From positions 10,796,501 to 10,860,500 of the forward strand of contig OZ005613.1 of the NCBI GenBank assembly GCA_963930655.1: DNA of 64,000 nt, in the 5' to 3' direction. The notes beneath the pieces were generated by a model. That model did no database searches. It saw nothing but the letters and a program-made list of their open reading frames with translations, and was not told where the DNA came from. Source of the DNA: Myrica gale (Eukaryota > Streptophyta > Magnoliopsida > Fagales > Myricaceae). Position numbers and translations under genes: made by a program. Positions 12,669 through 25,000 of the stretch are shown piece by piece. Each line of letters starts with the position of its first letter. Position 1 is the first letter of the stretch.

Positions 12669-14340
12669 GTTTAAAGTTTTATGTATCAATGAAAAGTTTT
12701 TTTTTCAGCCGCACCTCTCTCTATATTTTCTCTCTTTTTTTTTTTCTCTTTGCCAAAACCCTACTTTTTCTATCTTTTTTTTTTTCTCTATTTTATCTTT
12801 GCCGCTGCTCTCTTCTCTCTTTCCCCTTCTCAACTTTTCTTTTTACTTTTCTTTTTAAAGTTTTATGTATTCTATTTTCTCATGGTTTCCAACATCAAGT
12901 TTTATTTTTCAGTAATTATTTTCAGTTTCTAGATTAGTTTATTTAATGCTTTATTATTCAAATGTCTTGTATTTCAATTCGTAGGATTTAGATTTAAGTT
13001 TCTCGCTTTTTAATTTTCTGTAATTTCTATTTCAATTTTGGATTATGTTCTTGTTGTATTTTTCTTTTAACATTGAATCTTGGGTTGTAATAAGACAATA
13101 TTATTTAATTCAAGAATCTTGTGCTTTTTTTCCTTGTCATTTAATTTATGTCGTTTACTTTATGTTTTTTTATTTATCGTTATTTACTTTAATGTATGTT
13201 ATATTCTTAGTCTACGTTTTGTGTTGTTTTAATTTTGTTACAAACTCTCCAAAATCTAAAAATATGAATCTAAACTGTGTTTAGTAAATGCTTTTTTATA
13301 TTCTCTTTGTCTTTATGCGAGTTTAAAGTTAGTCATAGGAGACGATCTGGCCTTTTGGGCTATTTATTACATAACATAACTATTATACTTGAGATAGCCT
13401 TTGTGATGCTCAATTTAGAGTGAGTCAATTTTTTGGCTCTGTAGATGGGGATTATTAGACTTAGTTTCAAATTTGTGATTTTCCTTTATTTTAATTTTTC
13501 TCATATCATAAAAGAAAAGTTTGTCATATCTTTGAGTTACTTTATCTATGTTGCATCTTTATTTGTTTTTTACTATATTGGTGAGTCTTTGCTATTTGGA
13601 TTGACGTCTGATGCCTTGGGTTAGACACATTTCAAATAGATTATATACATTTACACCAAGTACTAGTAGTCATATTCATAGCACATAGCTAGATAGTTCT
13701 TCTATCTCTTTTACAAGTGAGGATAGTGAAATTGATTTATACAATCCTTTTTTGAAAGATAATTTTGAAGAAGCTATGGCTGCACCTGCACCACGCACTC
13801 TTAAAGATTTTTTGTAGCCCACACAGACCACTGCACCATCATGCATTGCTTTAACTATTGATGCATCTAATTTTACAATTAAGCATGAGATGATGTCCAT
13901 GATACCTCAGTTCCATGGGATGATGGATTCTGAAAGTCCTTACCAACACTTGATGAACTTTGAGTTGGCTTGCACTACTTTTATTACAATAGTTGACACT
14001 GTTGAGTTTATTAGACTTCGTTTATTTCCTCTCTTTAAAAGGATAAAGCGAAGATTTAGTTTAATTCTCTGAGGCCTAATTCTATCTCTAGTTGATTTGA
14101 TATGCAATGTGAGTTCTTACAGAAATTTTTTCCTCTTCAAAAAACTCAATTTTTGCAAGAGCAAATCAGTCAATTTATGCATAGAGGTGATGAGACCTTC
14201 CACACTTGTTGGGAAAGGTTTAAGGATCTGATGAACATTTGTCCACATCATGAATTTGAGTCTTGGAGGCTGGTCAACTATTTTTACGTTGCACTTACTC
14301 TCGAATGTTGTTAAAGACATGTAAAGGTAGATTCACATGC
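12669..14340 (+). mobile_element. Degenerate Ty3/gypsy 5' region with gag remnant
   Basis: The coding part is a retrotransposon gag domain read in pieces. MMSMIPQFHGMMDSESPYQH is at 13890-13960, continuing through a region with FIRLRLFP. After a frameshift, a piece from 14102 has FLQKFFPL and FHTCWERFKDLMNICPHH. This is the classic plant gypsy (Athila/Tat-like) gag pattern. About 13430-13450 reads TTGGCTCTGTAGATGGGGA, resembling the degenerate primer-binding/leader motif TGGCGCCGTTG..GGGGA typical of these elements. T-rich sequence from 12669 to about 13430 is therefore probably LTR and leader. Stops at 13818, 14070 and elsewhere inactivate it, and no pol follows. Confidence 0.7.
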
Positions 14341-14479
14341 ATGGAAGAATGGAACTAACCTTTCTATCCTCCCCCCTATTCGGCGTAAGATTTTTTTTTC
14401 TCTTTTAAAAGTATTTCACACCATTAACAAACACTATTTTATAAACTTTATAATTTTCAATTAATTTAATTTAATATGA

Positions 14480-15420
14480 CAATATTTGATTAGCTACTTT
14501 ATGAACCAATATAATTTGCTTGTTACATATGTTATATTGATAGATGGCTCTTTTCTCTGCCCTCTGTGTGGGTCTGCCTCTGAATCCATAAAACATTTAT
14601 TTATTACCTGCAGTTTAGCTAGAATCATCTGTCTTTTGTCTCCTTGGCCTGTTAGTATACCCCTTGCTACAGGTAGATCGGTGATACAATGGATTAAACT
14701 CTTATTGAATTTTCAACATCTTTCTGAGTCCTGACCTCCCCGCAGGAGATAGACACTTCTTTCTACTCTATGCTCTTAATGCTATGGATACTATTTGGTT
14801 CCATCGTTGTCAGGTGGTGCATGGAGGCAATTTGACTAATCATTCCTCTATGGCTTCCCAGATCTTAAAGGTTGCAACTGAGCATAAACTTGCCCGGGCT
14901 ACCTATCTCTCTCATCTAAGGAGGAACATTGGTCCCCTCTCCCATTGGTATTATCAAAGCTAATTTTGATATAGCTATCCGCCCTAACTTTGCTATGGCT
15001 GCTGTGATTTTTCGTCAATGGAATGGGCAAATTGTTCACCGCATCCAAGGTCTTCCCACCGTGTTCTACTTTAAATAGTGAGGCGCAAGCTGCCTAATTT
15101 GTTGTTGAACAGGCTCGAGCCCTTCATTTTGAGAAACTCCACTTGGAAGGTGATTCGCTTCCGCTGATTCAAGCTATTAAGACGCCACAATTGGTTGAAG
15201 GATGGACCTCCTAACGGAGAATAGAAGAACTCATTGAGGCTTTAATGTACTTTGCTTAATGGGAAGTATTTTTTTGTTCACGGGAGTGCAAATGTCTTGG
15301 TGCACGAATGGGCTAGGAAGAAGGCCCGTAATTTTGGCCGAAGGCGAGATGTGTGTACACACCACTGATTGACCAAGACAAAGACCCCCTCATAATTTAT
15401 CTCCATCTGGTTATCTTAAA
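14480..15420 (+). mobile_element. L1-type non-LTR retrotransposon 3' remnant (zf-RVT and RNase H-like)
   Basis: Around 14535-14640 the plus strand codes a reverse-transcriptase zinc-binding motif (CPLCGSASESIKHLFITC). Beyond several stops and frameshifts, later pieces (for example IIKANFDIAI near 14950, LHLEGDSLPLIQAIK near 15135 and VLVHEWARKKARNFG near 15295) match the RNase H-like tail common in plant L1 elements. Multiple stops show it is dead. No poly(A) tail or target duplication was found. Confidence 0.72.
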
Positions 15421-16085
15421 AAAAGAGAAAAAAGTCTACAGCGGGCTCCATCGGCTTAGGACACCTAGCTGGATAGGGCAAAGTAGAAGATGCACCGACA
15501 TGATTTCCAATCAATAGCTTAGCTCTATTGAGTTTGCAGAGTGATAGAGAGGTGCGATCAATATGGTGTTGAAATTTCAGCACTCACATTAAGGTTGAAA
15601 TGAATCAGCAATTACTTTTGTCGGAAAGGAGTGAAATTAAATCTATAAATATCATTATTGGATGCAATTTAGACGGGTTATTAAGTAAAGGCCCAATGAA
15701 CTTTTACTCTCTTTAGATTTGCCAAGTGCAGAATAGAATTTTGTTTTTCATTCATCCTGTCCGTTTGTTCCCTTTACTTTTCTTTTTCCCAATAAGAGAT
15801 ATCCCTGGAGCCCAAATCAACTATGCAGAAGTCCAGGCTAGTTCACGAAAACTTACATCCAATTGATTGTTTGATGCAGCTGAGATGCTTGGCATCAGTG
15901 AGATATAAGCTACAAAACTCTACGAACCTCTCAATTGGCTGAATACTTGCAGGGAAAACTCCATAACCATTGTTTTGGAGTGTCAAGATCTGGAGTGGCT
16001 AGACAAAAACAAGACATGCATTCCATCCCCTTACTTTCTCAATACAACAGCACCAAAAACGAAGTCTACTCTGACACCTACAATC
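15421..16085. other. 3' flank of PQBP1; no other gene
   Basis: This lies downstream of the minus-strand PQBP1 stop codon and should hold its 3' UTR and polyadenylation region. I could not fix a polyadenylation site with confidence. Confidence 0.4.
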
Positions 16086-19000
16086 TCAATCAGCATCACC
16101 AAGTCCATCACTCCCGTCCCCTCTCTTGGATATAGGAGCAAATTGGGAGCCAGATTTCTTAGTTTGTGAAGCAATTTCAGCATTCTTCCGCAAGACTGCT
16201 CCTGGTGATGGGTATGGACGCTGTTGAAAGAGAGGACCCTGAAACAGACAAAAAGGACAAAAAAAAAAAATTCATCATTTTGCCTGAAGCATGAGATAGC
16301 TTCCTGAGGGTAAACCTTAAGCTGGCAAACAAGCTTCTAACAGTGACAAGAAGACGGAAAATGAGGAAAGTTGGATTAGACCATGAAGGAAGATCTCATC
16401 TGCTGAACGGCAATGACAGCCAGGAGTTCATCTTTGATTAAATTTGTCTATCAATCCCTGAAGTTCGACATTTCTTTAAACTAGTCCCTAGTGTTCAATT
16501 CATTATTACTAATCCCAGGAATAACGCCATGTATGTTCTTTTTTCCTCCGTCCAAATGTGGCTAGTTTTTAGACGGAAAATGCCATGTCATTTACTGGGC
16601 CATATTACGTGCTTTGTGTATGACACTTGTCAGAATGCTCAAATTGACATGTCAAATTTGACCAAAAAAATAAAACTTCCCCCTGTTTTACAATAGAAGC
16701 AGAGTACTGAAATAAGATAAAACCTTAAAAATAGAAATGAATTATCTACAATAAAATCAATAAAACCTAAGAATTTAAATTTTTAAAAAAACATCCCATA
16801 GCCTTGAGATCCACCACCAGAGAAGTGTAAGGGGGCTCCACTGTAACCCTAACCCTCCAGCACAGGAGTTTCCCTTTCCTTAAAACTCTCAAAACATGCG
16901 AAACAGAGAGCACTTTTTACCTATGGTATATGCTTCAGCTTTTCTTTATCTTACTCTCTTACATGCTTTTCACTTTACCAGTTAGTTTCTAACAGCTTCT
17001 GAACAATTTGATGCATGTGTACGATATAGCTCTTTGCCCCTAAGTAGGATATAGAAATGTATCAATGTTTATCTAAAAGGGATGTTTGATTCGTTATATC
17101 TTTATCTCAACTCTTGGTCTTCACCTTGAGAGAACAAATGCACACCAGTTCACCCTAGTCTTCTATCACTAAGTTTTTCATATGTAATGGCCACAGTTGA
17201 ACTCTGAACTCACCAAAGAAGGAAGGAGAAGAACATACAAGTATTACTCGGTTTGGCAAAAAACAAATCATAGCAAAGAGAGAGAGAGAGAGGGACAGAA
17301 GTCCAAATGGTTAAAACAATCTGAATTTACATTTCTTCCTTTTCTACTTGTCTCTTATTTTCGTTTTTTAATTTTATTTTCAATTATTATTTATTTGTTG
17401 ACACATGTTAGCAAACTCGATGACATAGCAATTCAACTGAGTGTTATGGACATGTTCAGTCGCACAGGACATGACCCTAATCAGACACAATAGCGCGTCC
17501 AAAAACTAACGGTAGGTGCATGAAGGAACAAATGACATACATAGGGGTACCTACAAAATAATTTTGAAAAAGATCAAATCCCAAGAACCATTACACTCCA
17601 GTTTAACCTTTTTTTTTCCCTTTTGTTAAAGGGGGAGTGGGGGGGGGGTGTTGATATTAGGATAAATTCTCTTTATCTGCTGTACCTTGTTATATACTTT
17701 TGCTATTTATGGTCGTAATACATAACAATACTATTCACATCAGTCAAGGGGCAAATGGAAGTGTTTACAAAACTTAACAAATATATGTCCAAATAAAAAA
17801 CAAGAAGATTGAGCATCTCTGATTGATTATCATCTAAGTATTGCCAAGTACACATGACAAAAAAACCGAAAAAACTACAAAAATTAAGCATCCTCCTTTA
17901 TTCTCCATTTGGTATAAAATCAATTACATGGCATCAGTGGGACCTAAATATGGGACAATTCAATTATCTGCTTCAAGGGGAAAGAAATATTAAAATAGAA
18001 AACCCCTCATTTTTGCTTTTACGTACTTGTAGAAGACTCACACAAGTAATACATGTTAATAGTCAGTACAATCAGTATATCGTCAGCATCATCTCTCCCA
18101 ATCTTTATAAACCCCTTTTACCACCATTTTTATCCTATAGATGGTTAGTTTCTCAACCATGATGATGCATAGAGGGACTATTGATTATGAACTTAGGTTT
18201 ATATAAAATATGATAAGCACATAATGATCATTCAATTAACAATAATTTTAGTATTTTTAAAGGAAATGATTTTGGTTTGAACAAGTTGTTTTTATTGTCA
18301 TGGAACTTAAGTTGAACTAAATCCATGCCAAGGTAGTTTGTCCAATGCCACCTACATAAGCCCAACGAAACTTGATCCTTCACTTAGAAAAGCACATCTC
18401 ATGATATTTTTTCCTATCTTACTCCTAATACCTTCTAAACAGGGTACATCCAACCTAGTCAAGGTCAGGGAAGAACTAAGAAAAGTGCAGAGTCTGAGGT
18501 CAAAACTGCGTTTTCACTCTGTTTCAAAATTGTTATAAAGTAAAGTGAATGGCACAAAAGCAAGTTCAGGGAAAACAAATTTGCTAATGTCCATCAAACC
18601 AATTTATGAAGAAAGCACGCTATCTCATACAGCCAAGCAAGGAGAATAGGAGTTCCAAGAAGTTCTATCACTGAGTTTCTTGCCACTCCTACCACATCTT
18701 TCATGTCGAGAAGCAAAGATTTCTTATACTTTTTGCTGCCATGTTTGTCATATGCATGAGGTGAGTAATATATCTCAAGAAGATATTATCAGACACATCT
18801 CAACTGAACAATGTCTTGGCTAGTTGCCAAATATTGAGAAGGCCATAAGATCCTTCTTTGCCGTACAGCTCCATCTCCAGTAGATAAAATGAAAAAGAGA
18901 AAGAAAGGAAAAGAGATTCATCAAACCGAAAGCAATTAGCATACCGTGGCAGTTGTATCAGCTGCTCGAGGCTGCACTCCTTTTAAGCCTACAACCCTGT

Positions 19001-22000
19001 AACATCAACATGGGGAGATATTAACCATTAAGGTACTTCACCTGGACATTTGCCTCATCCAGTGCTACGTTTTTTTCTTGGAACTCTATATACCGAAATA
19101 CTATTCATAAGCATACCAGCCACCACGAGGAGCATCAGAATAAGAGCTTGGGTCCATGGGATCCAGCTCATCATCCTCAGTATTAGTACGTTTCCTGCTT
19201 CCCCTTCCATTTCCTTTTCCCATCGGAGGTTTCCAATTGGACCTAACCCACAGTGAGATCATTCAATAATACTCTCTTTCGCATAAGAAGAGCGGATACA
19301 ACAGGGACTTTCTTAACGTAACAAACTTGAAGACAAAATGAATAGGTCCTATGCTTTTCTTTGATTTATCTGTCACAACATTTACAGACTCCTTTAATGG
19401 AGTTGTATGTTGAAAATAGTTATTTTATTTCTCTACACAGCTCTGACTGATTTCTAGAAAGAACTTTTGCAGTTGTAAATATTGGATATGGACATGACAG
19501 TTGGGGTAATAGAGCATAGGTCATGATTCTATGCAGTTTTAAGAAGTGGACCTTAAGCTGCGTTTGTTTTGATGTAAAATGAGGAAAATGGGAAATTGTT
19601 CTATGTTGAAAATATTTTCTGAGAAAATTATTGATTTTCTGGTGTTTGGCTGACACTAAAAATATTTCAAAATTAGATTTTTCGGTGTTTGATTCGTATT
19701 GAAAATATTTGCAGAATTTTTTTAAAAATTTAATAATACTCTTTATGATGTCTGGCTAGCAAAGAACCCTACAAAAACTAGTACAGTAGCGCCCAAGGCT
19801 ATTTGATATATAGTATAGCCGTGGAGACTACTTGCGTCAGGGTAAAGCCCCCTTATGAGTAAGATCCTTTAGAGATAAGAAAACGGACTTAGCTTTCTAT
19901 GAAATTTTGAATAGAATAATAGAAAAGTAAAAATTTAGAAGGGAAAAAATAAAAATTTCTTTGAGAAAGGAAGGACGAGAGACAAGTTGGAAAATAACTT
20001 TCGCCTTGGAGAAGCGAAAGTTACGCTCAAGAGGCCTAAATTTTCTGTTGACCAACATATTATTTTCCTTTAACCATAATTTTTCGCACTTACCAAACAC
20101 GCTCGCGGTTGAAAATATTTTCAACGGAAACAAACACAGCGAGTCAAGAGTATCGGTTGTGATTCTCTTTCTTCCCTGAAGTTTCATTTGGAATACTCGA
20201 TGTTAGGTAATTTATACTTCTATCATAGGCATGTGTATTAATTTCATCTGTAGATGAAGTCGTCACCAACAAGCCTATGGAAGTACCAATCCTTCTGGCT
20301 AATCCCGTATGTAGGGAAGAATACAAAGATTGCTTGTTTGTGTGGATACATATATTGTAAGAATTGTGGTTGGACAACATCTTAATCATGATCAAATTTG
20401 AAATGTTCTTTTGAGAATTATCGAGATGCAAAGTGGAAGCGGAACTTTTGTCAAGTTCTTGTAATCTATTAGCCATTATTTTATAGTCATCCCATCTTTG
20501 AGAGACTTTTTTTTGTTATGTTTTTAAGTAGATGTTACGTCCAACTTTGGTTTCTTTTGCTATTAATGTTCTACTTTCCTTTTCTACAGACCTAATTAAG
20601 TCTGGAAAGTGATACAGTCCAAGTTAATGTTCTACTTTCCTTTGTTAAGGCTTGACAAATTTGGAATCTGACTTAGTTTTGTTTTGCAAAACCAGGCTCA
20701 AGTTACTTTGAGCAGCTAGATATGTGTGTTTTTTAGGTGTTTGACATAATTTGAAGAGGATACCAGTGACAGTCCCATTGTGGTTCAGTGTTTTCCTAGT
20801 AGAGATGGTTCTCGGTAGCTTTAATTACTGCATTGTAATTCTCTTTTTTCCTTGCTACACGTTAAAATAGCCTGTAGTTTATTTTAGATCCTGATAGATT
20901 GTGCGGATCTTGATTTAGGTTGCAAGTGATCTCCATGGAGGTTCACGAAAAGCGGCTCATACACGCATGAAATTTAAATCCCTTTCACAAACTATGCAAG
21001 GGTGCTTTCACATGTTCCTATGTGACTGTTATCTGCATTTGGCAAATGCATTACTTTGAAGTGCATATAGGAAATTGGTTAAATAGTTCGAACGAAAATA
21101 CTTCTTATCCTTGAAAATTAACATGACTGTGTTAATCATTATTCACGCTTTCATAAATTTTCATCTAGAAATTAATCCTGTAAGCATTGTAGGAACTTAA
21201 ATCAATGTTCATTGACATCTGTAGAGTATTTTAGTCAAGATGTAGATCTCAAAGTTCCTATAGAAATCTGAGAGAGTTTTGGGCAGTTATCACAGTGTGA
21301 ACAATTTATTCTAGATGGAAGAGAGTGGACTATATAAGTTTTAATACTTGGGTTGGGGTTTCCCGCATCTGAATGGTTCTTCCTCCCCAACCAAGTATAG
21401 AGTGTAAGTTGCGGTCATAAGTTCAAGACCCCCTAGATGCTGATGCAACTAATAATTGAGTATTATAACAACAAAGCAGAAAACTAGACATAACTCAACT
21501 CCACATAAGAGAGAGTACCTTTGTTTAGAAGCCTTTTTGTCAGAATCTTCTTTGGAGATTGCAGAATTGCTACTCTGCCGCTGGTTACTCAAACTGGGAG
21601 GCAAGAATTGACACTGTGGAAGATTGAGAACTCTGTATTTGACAAAGAATTAACAAAAAAAGGTATCCGTGAGAGTTACTGAAAAACTGAAGGATGTTTG
21701 CATGCATAGGAGACAATAGGCAAGAGCTAATAAGGCAATGTCATATATTGCTGATCTATTTAATATAGAAACAACATTAGTGGTTACCAAACGCTCTTCA
21801 AGTAGTGAATACACTCTCTTTTAAAATTTTGCAATGGCCATAAATTGCAAATCCTCATTGTCTGGAGGTTCGCATACTGCACCAGGTATCCAACTATGAC
21901 TCATGGACATGACTAACTATATCCTTGCAACATAGCGTATTTTGCAATATTTCTACACTGAAAAGATGCTTCTAACGCTCAATTGCACTACTGTGAAATT

Positions 22001-25000
22001 CGATAAGAAGAGCATGAGATCACCTTCATAGCAGATGTGGTCTCACATATTACAAAAGAGGGAGGGAGTGGGGGAATTCGACCATATACCCTATAACCCT
22101 AAGATATTTCTATTTTTTACATCTGCACTATCCCGAAGAAAAAAAAAACGACAAAATCCCTGTGACATAGGGCAATGACCTGATGCAGATATTTCCTTAA
22201 GCTGCTATATGCTATTCCTAGTCTTTAACAAACAAAAATCAGAAATGGTATATTGAGTGATACAACTTTAAAAGTCTATAGCATAATACAATGAGATAGC
22301 TCTCATGAGGCAGCAAAAATCAAGTAGAAAGAGTCAGTGAACATTATTCTAATCTTGAATAACTTGCAAGCACTGAAGAATCTCATCAAACAAAAGGAAC
22401 TGCAATTCACAACATCTTGACCATATGTAAGCACTACAGTTCAGCGCTGAACAATACAAACAGCAGAGCATCACTTCCTTTCTGAAGCTCAACCATCTGA
22501 ATTTTAGATGGTACTTTTTGGAGAAGTTCCAGTACATCTCTTGCCTACTTGAGCATTCTTCTGTTAATATTTAAGTTAGGTTTACACACCTGAGCACTTC
22601 CTGTTTATTATTGTTATTATAGTCATTCCTGTACACTTTCTGTGCATTTGAACATTCTTCTTTAATTGGTTATAACAAAGAAAAAAAAAGAACATTCTTT
22701 TTTGATTATTTCACTTGGCCAACTCAACTCAACCAAATCTGTATCCCTGCCAAATTATGGCGGCAATTACGTATCCTCTTAAACAAATTGATTTGATCCA
22801 ATCTGTTCTTCCTTACTGTTGTAGTCTATCTAAAAGCACATTTCTGATCATTAATGTATTTAGTAGATCGTTCTTTCATTCTTCTATCATATCGCGTCCT
22901 CTACCTTGAACTGGAATTAAATCAATACTTCTCATTGGTACACTCTATTGCACATAACGAAATTATCTTAAGTAAAAAATTCCTCCGCTTTTCCTCAATA
23001 AGGTCCTCTGTTCAAAGGAAGCGGAGACCCCTTATCTTATTTCATTTTGCCTAATCTTCACACCACTACATCTGAACCTTCTCATTTTGACTAAGAACAT
23101 ATTGTTTCTTGACATAGCAGACGTTATAGATATGAGAACAACAAGTCTCCTGCTGGACTCCTTGAACACTACAAGGGTGAAGTGCAAAAATGAAATTCCT
23201 CTTTTCTTAGAACTACTCCATTAATTCAAGATCTCAAGCATTCAACGATCCGAGAAACTTTAGTACATGCCTTCGTATAAAGAGTGAGAGTTATGTAGGT
23301 GAAATATAAAGTTTCAAGAAGAGAGGAATCTTGGGGCTATAATTTTCATTCACTTCGTATTTAGGCTTTGATAGCATATGGGTGTGATCATTGGTAGAGT
23401 TCATAACCTCCTTTAATTGGCTGCAAAAATCTAATTCTGTGCATGAAATATCTACCTTAAAAACTATTGCCAGTTATTTTGGCAGTTCACTTTTAAGCTT
23501 ATGAGTTGACATGAAACAAAAGTAGCAAGAGTCAGTTATGTTTAATGTTAAGTAGGGTTGTCAATAAAACCTGTGATCTTAGCTACATAAATCATTCTAC
23601 CAATGTTTCATGGCAACTCATAAGCTTAACCCTATGGAATGCCTCATAGACAATCACTCTTTAACCCATTCCTGCTTGAACTGCTAAAATTCTATCAAAA
23701 AGTCACCTTCAAAGGTGTAAAAGAATTGACAATATCAATGCGGGTTCTAAGAAACCCAATGCAGAAGCTCGCCTTTGTAGTCGACATCCTGATGGTGGTT
23801 ATTACGTTATAAGTACATTCATTCCCAATACCAAGTGAAACTATTAGTTATCAATACATTTTTGAAACCAATGAGTAAAATAAAACAACAAATAAAGCAT
23901 AAAAATTAAATTTTATTGGTTTATAGCGTCAAAACCTGCACGGTCTCGGTTATGTTTCCAGCAGACTTAGATATATGCCCAATTCATTACAATATGGAAA
24001 TATAGTATGAAGCACAATATCAGACAACATCCTAGACAGATGATTACACATTTTCTTCTTTAATCCAAACTACAGAATTCATAATTCTTAGTTTTTGTAC
24101 GTCTATTTCTACAACGCTTTCAATTATCTCCTCTTTCTCTTTCTCTCCCCATCTTGTTCCTCCCTTAAAGATAAGATTCATTGGCCTTTCAGGTTTATTG
24201 CATACTCATGTAATCTACATAAGCGGGGAAAACATTTGAAGGAAAATGTGGTAAACTTCAAGCATACTTTCATCCCATGAACGAGTTGATCTTTTTGTAA
24301 TGATAATAATAGTTTACACATGCACAGACTCCAAGTCGTTAAAACTACTTAATATGAAACAATTTGCAGGGATTTAGTAAAACAGTCTAAATTAAAGTGG
24401 CGCGACCCATGCATTACATTCACAATAAAATAGCTTGCACTAACAAAGTACAAAGCAAAGTATGGCAATCCAATCAATAGATATCTCATGAACAGTCGGC
24501 AATCCTACCTTGTGCAATGATTGCAATAACCCCACATCTGCACAAGGCCTATTCCCCAACCACCACATCCCATGCACTTCATTAGCTCAGATGATTGATC
24601 ATTCCAAATTGAATTAGCTGCATTTCTGATAACATTTTATGAGGGCAAAATTACAGTATGCACAAATCAAAATCAAGAGAAAGTAGAAATAAATGAGTAT
24701 AAGCATGTATCTAACCCAACTTCCAACCACTGCACCCCAAAGACTGAAATTAACAGTTTAACTTTTAGCTTGCACTAGCAAAGCAACAAACATGTGACTT
24801 CGGTCAATAGGTTGCCAAAGAACAAGACATATCGATAACCCACCCTTTGCAATGACTGCAGTAACCTGATATGTCACGAAGACCTACTCCACATCCCATG
24901 CATTTCTTTTGTTCGGATGATTCAGCGACCCAATTTGCATCAGCTGCACTTCTGGGGACTATGCTGTGACCCTGTTGCGAAGATACCTGGCGTGATGAAT

